A stretch of DNA of 64,000 bases from Amoebophrya sp. A120 (Eukaryota > Sar > Dinophyceae > Syndiniales > Amoebophryaceae), in the NCBI GenBank assembly GCA_905178155.1, contig CAJINV010000013.1:1546833-1610832 (forward strand), in the 5' to 3' direction. Under the pieces are notes generated by a model. That model was given only the letters and a program-made list of their open reading frames with translations. It did no database searches and was not told the origin of the DNA. The first letter of the stretch is position 1. The number at the start of each line of letters is the position of its first letter. The position numbers and the translations under genes were made by a program. Below are positions 1-10,931 of the stretch, piece after piece.

Positions 1-1820
1 CACTTGTCGAGTTGGTCTGTTGCTGTTGCAGCTCTTGTTCTACTACGTCGAAGTAGATATTGTCGAAAAAGTAGGTTCTGTCGTTAAAGTCGTTTGCAAA
101 CGCGAAGGTCTCCCGCGACGCCCATGGCTTCTCGCTGTTGGTGCTGGCCAAGTGGGGCACCAGCACCTGGGAGAGGAAAAATACCACCTTGGCCGCGTCG
201 TTCACCGCGAAATTGTACTGCGCCACCTCGTATCAAATGCAAACATGTCCGGGCCTGGAAGAAAGCAGACACTTGTCAAGCAGTTTTGGCATATGCAATA
301 AGTATAGTAAGTCTCTGATGCGTTCTCGTCGCACAGAGCGTGAAAAATTGAATGATTCTGCGGAGACTTGGACTTCTCCATGGCTAATCTGCATGAAAAA
401 TCGCTCCCTCCTGGGCTGCTCAAAAATCCCGTTATGTTTTGCTGACTTTAGTACAACACAGCTTTTATTTTGTATCTTCCACAATGCGCAGCGCAACAAG
501 TTCACACTTTATTTCCAGACCCAGACAAATATCTGCAATGCATACGTCGACTAGCCGCGCGTTGGGGGTCTTCTCGCTGACCGGAGGAGCGAGGGGTCCC
601 GTGAGAATGTCCTGCTCAAACGTTTTTTGGTCAGTGAAGTGAAAAATGGTGGCATAGGGGTTCTTAGTAGACGTCGAGGAGGCCGGTGCCCCCGCACTGA
701 GATCGTAAAGACCGGTGTCATCTGTCCACTTGGACGCCACACGCTTGTAAAAGTCCTCCAGGATCAGATTCAATCCCGGCACAGGAGCGTACTCGACGTC
801 AGCGCTGCCACTCGTAGAAGTGCTGGCATAATCCGTGAATGGGCGCATCTTATCTTGCACCAGTATCGGCTTATACTCCTCCCAGAGGGTCTGTGCAGTT
901 TCGTTCGACCGCAAAAACTGCAGAAACTGGCGCTGCTGACGGTCAAAGTCCTGCTTCGTGGTCTTCGGATACCACGCGGTGGCCCAGGAGGTGGACAGCT
1001 GCTCCACGTCCTGGCCGTAGTTCTCCTCTGTGGGGCTTGGGGGGAAGCCGTGAAGCAGGTTGGGCGGGGGACGCGGGAAGGATTCCACCGTTGGGTGTAG
1101 GTATTCCGTCCGCAAAGGGATTCGCATGTCGTTGGGGCGGAAGAACATCTGCAGCAATTGAAAACACCCCAAAGCGAGAATGAGGAGGTAAGACCGGCAG
1201 AACGTGAGCCACCGCAGGTTCAGCCAGTGCACGTCGCAATTCTTCTGCCACAGCAGCCCGCAGTTGCCGCACCACCGCTTTTGGCAGCAGCAGCAGTAGC
1301 ACCGGCAAGGCGCGGGCGCAACAATGGGATGCAGCACCTCTCTGTGGTCTCTTTTTTCTTTCCTCGGACCGCGCTGCTGTTGTTCATGTTCTACTTGCGT
1401 GCCACTGCCACCTTTCTTCCTACTTTCCCGCAGAGCAGCTCCGGAAAGGGGCGAGCGACTGGTTCTGTTGATGGTACCACTTTCCTCCTCGGCAGCCCCC
1501 GCAGCGGCGGCGACAGGGGCGCCCACCACGAGTTCTTGTGAGGATTTTGTAGTAGGCTTCTCCCCATCGGCAGCGTCTCCCGGAACAGGGGGATCAACAT
1601 CGCCCACTGTCTTAATACTTCTTATCATCGATACCTTCGACTTGGGCCGGTCGACGATCTGCGACATCGCTTCTACTTCTTCAAGATCCACTTCTTCAAG
1701 ATCAAGATGCGATGTAGAGATCAGGTCATAGCGAAACAGGTGCTGAGGGGCTAGACTTAAATAGGATGTGCGTGGCTTTCTAAAAACGTCGCGACGGCAG
1801 GGTAGTACTTGGGGAACCAA
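1..1820 (-). CDS. Membrane-anchored hypothetical protein, 3'-partial
   Basis: I do not recognise the family. The first exon (545-1820) is open for about 425 codons. The start is uncertain: an upstream in-frame Met lies near 1820, and a second at about 1668 begins MSQIVDRPKSK. A low-complexity N-terminal third is followed by a Cys-rich patch (CRCYCCCCQKRWC) and one hydrophobic segment (SYLLILALGCFQLLQMFF). This suggests a type II membrane protein, and the cysteines may be palmitoylated (inference). The C-terminal part is ordinary globular sequence. An introner at 231-544 interrupts it. Joining across the 3-base direct repeat gives ARLVDEVAQYNF and an exon that stays open to base 1 (ending near FDNIYFDVVEQELQQQQ). 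The 3' end is outside the window. Confidence 0.6.
231..544 (-). mobile_element. Introner, family F1
   Basis: TIR tatcaaatgcaaacatgtcc at the left matches the reverse complement of the right end (cccagacaaatatctgcaat then gcata). The flanking direct repeat is cgt. Removing the element plus one repeat copy restores the reading frame of the surrounding minus-strand gene. No GT-AG pair is available within the repeat. Confidence 0.85.
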
Positions 1821-2828
1821 AACAAAAAGAAAAAATTCCTAAGCAAGGAGACATCACAACGAAGCATTGGGGAAAGAAACCGAACTACCGTTGAGATGAG
1901 ACTTACTAATGCTGGTCTGGATAGTAGTGCTGGTGGAATTCAGCTGGGGCAAAAATCGTGCAGATGTTTTTACTTCATCAAACTCCGAACTTCATGCAAG
2001 AAGAACGAAAATGAGGAACGAAAGACGCACGATAGCACAATGAAACGCGAGTAGATAAGAACCATCGACTGAAGGTGCACGGCGGAGAACGTAACTGAGG
2101 ACGTACAAGGCTGCGAATTTGAGCAGAATCAGTCGTTTCAACATGAAGAACGATTTAAAGACGATGAATACGAATTTCAACATACGAAAATCAAGTACAA
2201 AGACGATGACATTATAGCCTGTGGCAATTTGACATGAAAATCAATGCACGGAATCTTTACACTGTCAGTCTTGAGAACCTCCTTCTATGCTATCGGACGC
2301 GATGCTTGTGTTTGTGAGGAGCAGGATGAGTAAAAAGCTGCAGAACATTGTTGTTGAACCACACAGGAAGTTGTTTTTGTTGCCTACCTGCCGGCGTGCC
2401 TGTGCCTACCTGCTCAACATACTAGCTGCAACGACAAAAAATATCGCCTCCTGAAAGCGCAAATAAACAACCGGTCTCAAATTTATTTCAAAAACAGCCT
2501 CCGCGAACGGACATAGTCTGCAATCATTCAAAGTGAAAACGTACACGGTGCGACAGCAGCGCAAGCCAACAAGAACTGAAACATTTCGTTAAGGTACAGT
2601 GAATTAGGGCCTTAGCCTGTTTTCTTTATGCATAGTAAAAAGTTAAAGCTAACAACGAGCGAGCACGATGATGTTTGAAGTTGGTATAATCGGAAACACA
2701 TAACATATTCTGGATAAGTAGTTTCTTCGTGCGAATAAGTCTCTGTCTGATTGTGGCTGGATTTTATTTGGAAAAATTGCTCCACCTGATAGCATCTTCC
2801 AGCACCATCTCACTGGAGATTGTTTACT
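1821..2828. other. Intergenic, AT-rich
   Basis: Only short chance ORFs and no homology that I recognise. It should contain the 5' flank of the 1-1820 gene and the 3' flank of the 2829-8731 gene. No promoter motif is clear. Confidence 0.5.
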
Positions 2829-5800
2829 TCAGGTAAAATTCATCGTGAGAAAATGTTCTACTTTTACATATACAGAACTGGAGAACAAGAAGTTGTGATG
2901 TACTGATTTTGGAGATGCTGTCGTCTCAATTTCTACTGCTGTCCTGCAACGGTGGACGAGATCTTTTTATCAATTTTCGACAAGACCTCGAAACAAGGAC
3001 CTCCTCACCGCGCAACCCAAGTGCGCGCATTGGCCAGCGCCATGTTGAATCGGTCCCAGCCACTGGACCTGGCCCCGTTGCTCCGGCTAGTGCCTGCATT
3101 GGTGGTGGTGGGAGATGACCGCAGAAAGTTGCTCCACCGCCTCGCTGATGTATCTCCGTCATCGCTCTTCAGTTTTGCGTCCTCCTTGTCATTCCGCAGC
3201 TTCTCCGCAAACACCACACTGAAATACTTGTACTGCATATCCTCAGTAAAAACGTACCCACGCCAGAGTTGTAATGCAGATTTGCAAAGACAGGAAGACT
3301 TGTAATGCGCATCCCCATGCGAGCCATTTCCAATCGTATTTTGGAACTTGTGATGCTGTTAACAGGATGAGCAGATGAATCTGTGATGCGGCTGCACTTG
3401 CTAACCTGCACTACGCTGCATAGTGCAACTTGTCATGCGTGACTCACAAAACTCCTAGGCTTGTGTTGCAAAATCCCCATCCTGACTCTGGTGTGGGTAC
3501 GTTTTTACTCAGGATACTGCAGCAGTTCTTTTTGCTGCGGGTCTGTCAGATACGTCTGCTTGAACACATTGCTGTTCTCGATGGCTCTCCCGAGTACTTG
3601 CCCCGTCGCTTGTTTCATGAGGTACCGCATGAGCAGTTCCATCGGTGGCGAGGACGGCGGAAGAGGATCGGTTTTGGGTAGTTGGTCTTGTTCCGCCCCA
3701 TACGCATTTTCAATATTTGTTGTTCGTCCAGAGGAGGCACTACTAGTTGTACTAGCGACCCCCTCCTTCTGGAACCTTTTCTTGTTATAACTGCCGCTCG
3801 ACACGGCTAGCGCAGATGTTGAAGTGCCACCCTGTTGCCGTAGATCCGCCTCGACTACCTCCTCCTCTTTCAGATTGAAAACTTGCAAGAACTCGTTCAG
3901 CGGCAAGATGGCTTGCAGCCGCGTCTTCAGCTCCTCGAGGCCGTCGAACCACTGCCACAGCGCAAACAGAAAGGGGTAGAAATTCGCTTCGTCAAAGTCA
4001 AAGCAGTGAAAGTATTCGAGAATGACCTTCTGGAACACATCCCGAAAGACCCGCTGCTCCAGTTCATTCTTCAAGTTGATGCGGTTTTGCAGCGCGAAAC
4101 TGTACGTCAACAGATGGCTCTGCTTCTCCTGGCTGTGCTCGCTGGCCCAGGTGGTGATGGCGGCCTTGCCCACGTCAAAGTACTCGTTCATGATTTTCGT
4201 CTGCAGGCGTTCATCGCACACAAAATGGCTTTTTTTCTTATTGCCCTTGCCCTGTTCATCAACATCATTCCGCAGCTTAAAGTAAATCCCAACGACGTGC
4301 TCCACGTTCTCGGCCCAGATCCGCAGGCGGCTGTCGTCCGCGTCGCTGACGTCTATGGGTCTGGCACTGGCCAAATCCGGGACCGGATCTTCGAACGCCC
4401 CCAGCAGCGCAGCCTGCTTCAAGGCGTGCGTTTTTGCGCACAGCAGGTCGTTGTGCAAATCCGCACTCTTGCTGGAAAATTTCCCGAAAAAGCGCGAAAG
4501 AATCGACTGCTTCAAGCGTCGCGCCTTCACGACCTCCTGCTGTGTCTTTCTGTCATCATCTTGCAGTTTCTCTTTAGTACCTTCCGACGATGCAACAAGG
4601 GACGACGCAGATGAACCCGACCTCGAAACAGGTGCTGGTTTCCGCTTGTTGCGCCAGTAAATTTCAGGATCCGCAAAGGTGACGCTAACAACCCGCTTCT
4701 TGGTGGGCTTGGAATTAGTGTCTGAGTGCGCCGCCCACATCTTCTTATTGCTGCCTCTCGACGCAGGAGTTGCACCAGAGTCCTCGTAGAAGTGAAAAAG
4801 CAAATTGGACAAATCCGGGCGGCCGTGGAATGCCCCCGCTTTATCCTTCATCTCGCGGCCGGGGCAGGCTTCGTGAATCCAGAGCCGGAACGCTTGCGTG
4901 AAGGCGTGCACAGCCGACGAGTAAAAGCGGATGCGCAACCGGTGGTACACTCTCTGCGCACCGAACCCGGCCGCCGCACTGCGGGTGCTTTCAACAAGGT
5001 TGGGATTCGAGGCGAGACTGAACCTTGCCATCATAGCAGTCTGCTGGTTCTGGTGTACGACCGCGGCCCGCGGAACAGATGCACCATCTTCCACGGTACC
5101 ACTACCGGTCTCGTCGAGCGCGGAGGGGTCGGAGATTCGAGCGTAGGTCAGGAACTCGCTGCCATCGACGGTCTGGTGTTCCCCATGGTCGTCGTCGAGG
5201 GATTCAGCATCCTCGTCCGGGGGGCGGACCAGCAGCTGGCTGTAGTGCGACCTGAGCACGGAGACAATGGGGTCGTAGTACCGATCATCCAGCTGAATGC
5301 GGCCTCCGGCCTCGAGGATCTCCTGCTTCGTCTATTACAATGAAAAATGCAGCCCCCACCCCAGAACTTGCAAAAGTTTCTGATGCAAAGTTTCCAAGTG
5401 AAAACTCTCTGTCTTGCATGGAAGGACTGCGAGTCTTTCTGATGCAGAATCTAGGTGCGCAAGGTATCTTTTGCATAAGAGATCCGGCTGCTGCTGGGCT
5501 CTTTGCAATACAAATTCATTGAGCTATTCACCATGGAAAATTTGTGACGCTGCTATATGCAAGACGAAGACGGGAAATGTGTCTATTGGAAAAGTTTGCA
5601 ATACAAATGCTGCCAAGTAGTTCTGATTCGGGGCATTTTTCGTTTGCATATCGTCCGCGGCTTCCTCACCTTCCGCATCGCCCCGGTCAACTCCGCCCCG
5701 AAATGGTCCAGCTCCGTGGGTGGTTCCACGCCCGCGCCGGAGGCCTCCACCGCGAGCGGGTTGGAAGAAAACATCTTCAACGCCTTCCCCTGCCGCTCTG

Positions 5801-8731
5801 CAGCCGCGTCGAGAGTCGCCAGATGTGGGAAGGGCATTTGGAAGTCGTACTCGAGCGACTGACCCTTGTGCCAGGGAGTGCGCACCCGCAGCGCAAACCG
5901 CATCTGCTGCAGAACCGCCCTTTCGCTCTTCATCCGAAGCCGCAGCAACACCCCTACGGCGTCTCGAAAGGATCGGAACCCGTTAGCCAGTACGAACACC
6001 GCCTGTCCGTACCGCGTCCGTGCCTCGCTAATTACGTGCTCGCGGCGCTTGGTCGTTTTCAAATGATTGGCCTCGGCAATCTGCGAGGGCACGCCAAGGA
6101 TTTCTGGCAGATACAGTCCCTTCTGGAGCAGGTTTTGCCGCTGGTCCTGCTCCTGCTCTTCCACAGCAAACAACTCATGTAGATAGGCACGCTCTGCCCG
6201 CAATTTCTCGCGGAACACCCCGGGGCGAAGCATCTTTAAGACCAGATGTTCCGGCGGTAGCACGACACTGGACTCCCAGGATCCGTCGCCACCATCGGGC
6301 ATGCGATCCCCACCAAGTAGATCATGATCATGATCAAAAAAATAGTGCATGTAGCCAGATCTTCTTTGACTTTGTACTAAGAACGAGCTGCTGCTCGTCG
6401 CTTCTGTCACTTCACCACGTGGCCCGTCCGTGGGCCGGGGCGACGTCCTCGCCGTCTCATCTCCACCTGCTGCGCCCTCTTCTGGCTGTTGTTGAATCAG
6501 GTGAAAGCTTTCCCCGAAAGCAGAAGCAAGGTCGGAAATGCGCAGCGGCCGTTGATCCTTGTGGGATTTTTTGCCCGTGATCAGCTCTTGCAAATTCACC
6601 ACGAAAGTGTTATCGCTTGTCTCCTCCACGACACAATCCTCGAAGAGCGATTGAAAAGTGACTTCCGTGTGATACAGTCGCCCAAAAATGGCCCCCGCCG
6701 ACGTGTCTGCATCACTCGCGGTGCCACTTTCACTCAAAGCGCCACTTCTTGTTGCCCCCTGAGGAATATAGAGACGGTAGTCATAGTCCTCGTACATCAA
6801 ACAGCCGTCTTCGTCCTTCTTGTCGCTCTGCTTGTACCTGGGTGCTGGGGCTCCTGTTCGTGATGTTGGCTGTACTTTTTCGTGCAGTTGCCCCAGCCGT
6901 GCTGCCAGCGTGCTTTGCACAACATCAAGGGGAGACGGCGTAACTTCTTGCCCACGAAACTCCCGGTTTACCACATTCGTGTACTTCCAAAGGCTCCGGC
7001 CGTGATTCACCTTGACACCAAACTGGTGAAAAGTAGACAACAACACCGGGCCGGAATCCTCAAAAATGCGCACCAGCTCGAAGCAGGAGTTTGCTTCTAG
7101 GAGCCGCACGCAACCCTGCGGGGGCTGTCCGGGCGACGACTCCGCGCACGCCCCAAGCGCCACCGAGGTCGCCTCTGGGGCGGTTTTCTCAAAGTAGTAC
7201 TCCAGGTAGGAAAACAGGATCGGAATCTTCACGGACAGGTGAATTTTCTCGAAATAGTTTTCTACGAACGTCGGGACGATCGTCTCAGTAAGCGGATCAG
7301 CAAGCAAGACGTTCTGGCCTTTCTCTTTTTCGCGAAAAAACTGCTCGCTGTAGATGTTTTTTTCTAGTTCCTGCTGGAAGAGACCGGGAAATGTTTCCGC
7401 GCACGGCACCACGGTGGGCTTGTGATGATTTTTCATTTCCGCCGGAAGAACATACGGCGCCGCATAACTCGCGACGGAAACCGGTGCGGCTTGCAGCAAA
7501 TCGCTCAGCGTCAGTTTCTTCAACCGCGCCACACTATGGAACTGTCAGAATCGAAATCGACAAAGTTGAAATGATTTGTCATGCATAAAATGGATGCCAG
7601 TTGGAGCCCAGTTTTCAAGTGGCGCATGACAAATTTTGGTGGTTCCTAAATCCAGTTTGTAATGCTGTTTGGGTAAGGAAGACGCCTTTTGTCATGCTAC
7701 TTCCGCAGCTCTATTTCTCCCCCTCAAGAGGCTGACAATCTGCCTCCGTTGCCTACTCTGCAAGACAGACACTTTGTGGGTTGCATTTTATGCATCACAA
7801 ATTTTTTCAACTTTGACGATTTCAATCCTGACGCTTCCATACACACTTTCCGCACCGTAGAATTCCGCCAGCCTCTTTTCTATCAAATGTAAAAATGTCT
7901 GGGTCTGGAAACTTGTGATGCTGGGGGGCGTCTCATGATGAGGCCACAAGTACTGGCTCAGCATGACAAGTTTCTGAGCTTCTAGGTATTGCCTATTCTG
8001 CATGACAAACTGCGTTTCTGCATCACAGAAAAGTGTAGCTCTTGAGCAACGTGCATGACAGATTTAAGAGTCATGCCAGACAAGCATGACAAACACGCAT
8101 TCTTCCAGACCCAGACATTTTTACATTTCATATCTTCTACGTTGGCGCAACTGGTGTCTGGGCCGCAGATTTTCTCAAGCAAAAGTCGCGGCTTCGCGTC
8201 GCCGGCGAGAAACGCGGCGGGAAGGAGCGCGGTTGTACTATCAGCGGCCGTGCTTTCCTCTCCTTTTCCAACCTGGAGCAGTTGACTGCTGCTGCGCGAG
8301 GACGAGGATCCTTGTTCCCAAGAAGAACTCCCTCTCCACCTCGAGTTCGTGCCACCAACGGTCGGCGCGTATGTCGTACCATCTCCGTCGACGTCCTCCA
8401 CATCCTCGTCTGCCCCAAAAGTTATTTGATCCTCGTCGTCTTCGTTTCGGTTGTAGTTCCCCCCGTCGGGATGGATAAGAACCGCAGAAAAAGTAGGCCC
8501 ACGGTGAAGACGTCGATGCTCTTCGTCTTCTGCTGCAGAAGTAGATGCTGTTGTACCTGTAACTGTCTGCTCGGTCATCTCCTGCTGTTCCTCTTCTGCC
8601 GGTTTTGAAAACACTGCACTTGTTATTTTACTGCCATCTAGTAAAGCGAGTAGGAGACTGAGAAAACACGTTCTTGACGCCGCCGCCACCGACGTCCAGC
8701 GCGGGGAGGTGGTCCACGCGACGTGCTCCAT
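2829..8731 (-). CDS. Very large secretory-pathway hypothetical protein, six exons
   Basis: The family is unknown. Exons: 8731-8133, 7880-7842, 7534-5651, 5332-3508, 3241-3009 and 2943-2829, giving about 1,550 residues. The start chosen is the Met of MEHVAWTTSPR, which precedes a hydrophobic stretch (TCFLSLLLALLDG), a likely signal peptide or anchor. Four introners are removed in frame, giving joins VEEKRLAEF, GAESVARLKK, RKPRTKQEIL and QYPEDMQYKY. The last intron is an ordinary GTGAGG...TTGCAG intron of 65 bp; if it is not spliced, the protein stops 26 codons earlier. The body is mixed globular and low-complexity. A string LKMLRPGV recalls the VKVxRPG motif of ABC1/UbiB kinases, but I see no other kinase motif and do not assign it. 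The 39-bp second exon lies between two introners. Confidence 0.6.
3245..3507 (-). mobile_element. Introner, family F5
   Basis: TIRs agtaaaaacgtacccacgcc and its near-complement gtgtgggtacgtttttact, flanked by ctc on both sides. Excision with one ctc gives the in-frame join PE-DMQYKY. A GT start can be chosen but not together with AG. Confidence 0.8.
5333..5650 (-). mobile_element. Introner, family F3
   Basis: Ends are tattacaatgaaaaatgc and ggggcatttttcgtttgcata, with a 5-bp flanking repeat tcgtc (5328-5332 and 5651-5655). In-frame join KPRTKQEIL across the repeat. Related to the element at 35903-36207. Confidence 0.85.
7535..7841 (-). mobile_element. Introner, family F2
   Basis: TIRs tatggaactgtcagaatcga and the complement-like cgatttcaatcctgacgctt then ccata. 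Flanking repeat cacac on both sides. In-frame join GAESVARLKK. Shares its ends with the elements at 19132 and 43947. Confidence 0.9.
7881..8132 (-). mobile_element. Introner, family F1
   Basis: Left end tatcaaatgtaaaaatgtct, right end cccagacatttttacatttc then ata. Excision within the short ambiguous flank gives the in-frame join NVEEKRLAEF. Only 39 bp of exon separate it from the F2 element to its left. Confidence 0.85.
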
Positions 8732-8761
8732 GTTCAATACACGTGGACGAGAGGACGCCAC

Positions 8762-9903
8762 TTTCCTTCTTTCAAAAACTTACTGCACTTTCTTTTTCCT
8801 TTATATAGGCAAAAAAAAACCTCCACCTCCTTGCGGAAAGGAAAACAACATAAAATTCATTGGATTCATTCTGTGCTGGCATTTATACAAAATGGCACAC
8901 ACTGCTCCTCTTCGTAGATTTAGGCTTGAGGGTTTATTTTCTTTTTGTTTACCACGACCCGGCTTTCAAATACGATTCGGACTCCCACGAAGCAATATAT
9001 TTGTATTTAGCACGACAAAAACAGAATCTGCACGAGCGGATCTATGTATCACAGTACCACAGCCATGTGCGCGCTGGCATAGTACCTGAAACAGAAACTT
9101 TTGCCAATTGTTCTTCCGCGCAACCATTTACGAGCATGAGCACCACGCTCTCCCCTATATATAAATCTCCTGACAAGTGATGAACAACATCATCAAGTCG
9201 TCAATGATAGATCAACACCGACATCACTAAGAGCACCAGTGCACTTTACGACGAAGGGAAAAGAGTCGAACTAGATTATCCTCGGGTATAGATAATACCG
9301 TGTAGTATACGATAAACGTACAGCGCCCCGCCTGCACAAGAAGAATTTCACTTACTTCCGCCTGCAACACGACACGAGCAAAGAAGATGGCAGCCACCAG
9401 AGTGGAAGTTGAACTAATTTAGTAGAACAACAGGGGATCGATGGCGATGGAATCTTGTTGCGGCTTTTCCTCCGGACGAAACTATCGGGCGGCCGTGTAT
9501 GATTTGTTCCTAGGAAGTCGCTTAAAGTTGTTGCTCAAATAAAATCTGTTTTCAAATAAAATCATCAAAAGATTTTATTTTCATTATTTCCACACGGAGG
9601 AACGGGTGGTCGTGACTACACACGAAGTCGCTACACTTTTACTATTGTACTCACTTACTTCAATCACAGTCGTTGATGTCATTGTCGCTTTTTGAAAAAA
9701 TCTCTTTCGCAGGAGCTACTCACGAGTCATATTGCGCTCCTCGTCCTGTAGGTGCAAGAATTAACATTTCCTGTCCTTCTAAAAGCAAAACGTAGCCTAC
9801 GTCGTGTGAAATAAAGATAAACCAACTTTCATCTGCTTCTTGACGGGCGGCAAAGAGCTGGCATTTTTGCGGTGCTCTGATTTTTTCAGCTGTGGTCTCC
9901 TCG
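8762..9903. other. Intergenic, no gene seen
   Basis: Short overlapping ORFs only. A Pro/Lys-coding purine-rich stretch near 8810-8850 is chance-like. The part from 9720 to 9903 is open on the minus strand but shows no recognisable protein. Confidence 0.45.
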
Positions 9904-10815
9904 TCAATGCTTCTTCTCCGCTGCCGCCGCAGGTCGGACGCCGCCACTCGACGAGGACGCAGAATTTGTTCGCGTCTTGATCTTTTTTCTTCGGGAAGCA
10001 TGATAGAGGTCGCTCGTAAAGTCGTAGGGAATGGAAATCGCAAAGTTAGAACAACTCGAAGAGGACACTGTGTTGGTTGTACAACTCATCGACGCCCTCT
10101 TGTTCACGTCCTCGACGTCGGTGCTCCTTGTTGACGTTGAAAAGGCAGCGGCATTGGAAAGCACCTTCCGACGCTTCAACGCTTTTCCTTCAGTGTCCTC
10201 GTCCACCGCAACACAAGAACTGCTAGTGAAAGAAGAACCAGCAGCCGTCTGGCCATCTTCCACTTGACAGTCTGCTTTGTCCTGTACTAGTCCATCATTC
10301 AGATGACGACACAGACGGTCTTCACAATCAGCTGGTTCATCTCCGTCCGCAAGGATGAAGGACTCTGTCGCTGTACTAGTGTCAAACAGTGCAGCCCGGC
10401 GTCCCTTGCTTCTCTCCAAGAAGGCTTCCATTTTCGAGACCACCTCGTAGATGCGCTTCGGGAATTTGTTGCGAAAGTACTCGTCGCGCAGGCAGAGATT
10501 CACCGTCTCGATGAAGGCATACTGCAGCCTGCGCAACAGATCGGATTTCCGCAACCGCTTCCAAATCTCGTCCACGTCCGCGCCCAGCGACGGAAAAAAG
10601 GTCAGGTCCGACAAATTTTTTCGCAACAAAGCCGTTCTGATGATCTTGGAATTCTGCACGCCTCCTCCAGTTGTTGATGTTGTCTTCGCGGTAGTTGTTG
10701 GCGCACTAGCACTGAGTGGTCCTTGATGTTTCATGTGCGCTGCGCCAGCTGCCCGTGCTTTCCGTTCCAAAAAGTCCTGCTCCTCCTTTTCCAAAACCGA
10801 CGCGACACTATCCAA
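9904..10815 (-). CDS. Hypothetical basic protein, probably nuclear
   Basis: Open for about 300 codons to a stop at 9904. I do not recognise the family. A globular core (about residues 60-140, rich in Leu/Arg/Glu, with RLQYAFIETVNLCLRDEYF) is followed by a Ser/Thr-rich tail containing ALKRRKVL and SRRKKIKTR, which look like nuclear localisation signals. The frame has no good ATG at its 5' end. It begins just after a strong pyrimidine tract plus TAG (about 10808), so a first exon probably lies near 10850-10890. One candidate reads MQTVYFALV and joins in phase through a GTACTAG donor. The gene sits 0.1 kb downstream of the JmjC gene. Confidence 0.5.
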   Translation of the reverse strand: MDSVASVLEKEEQDFLERKARAAGAAHMKHQGPLSASAPTTTAKTTSTTGGGVQNSKIIRTALLRKNLSDLTFFPSLGADVDEIWKRLRKSDLLRRLQYAFIETVNLCLRDEYFRNKFPKRIYEVVSKMEAFLERSKGRRAALFDTSTATESFILADGDEPADCEDRLCRHLNDGLVQDKADCQVEDGQTAAGSSFTSSSCVAVDEDTEGKALKRRKVLSNAAAFSTSTRSTDVEDVNKRASMSCTTNTVSSSSCSNFAISIPYDFTSDLYHASRRKKIKTRTNSASSSSGGVRPAAAAEKKH

Positions 10816-10931
10816 GGGAAAAAGTAAAAGTGTTAGTTACTTACTAGTACTACACCAGTGCAAAATAAACAGTCTGCATAGAATAAGCATTCATGCGACC
10901 GATTTGGCATAGAAGATTCTGCAGTGTGTAA

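Noticed and set aside
3883-4614. Plus-strand 243-codon ORF
   Set aside because: It is the shadow of the long minus-strand exon at 3508-5332, whose joins to neighbouring exons keep frame.
5651-7534. ABC1/UbiB-type kinase (LKMLRPGV string)
   Set aside because: A single short resemblance; no KxGQ, catalytic loop or DFG-like motif found in order.
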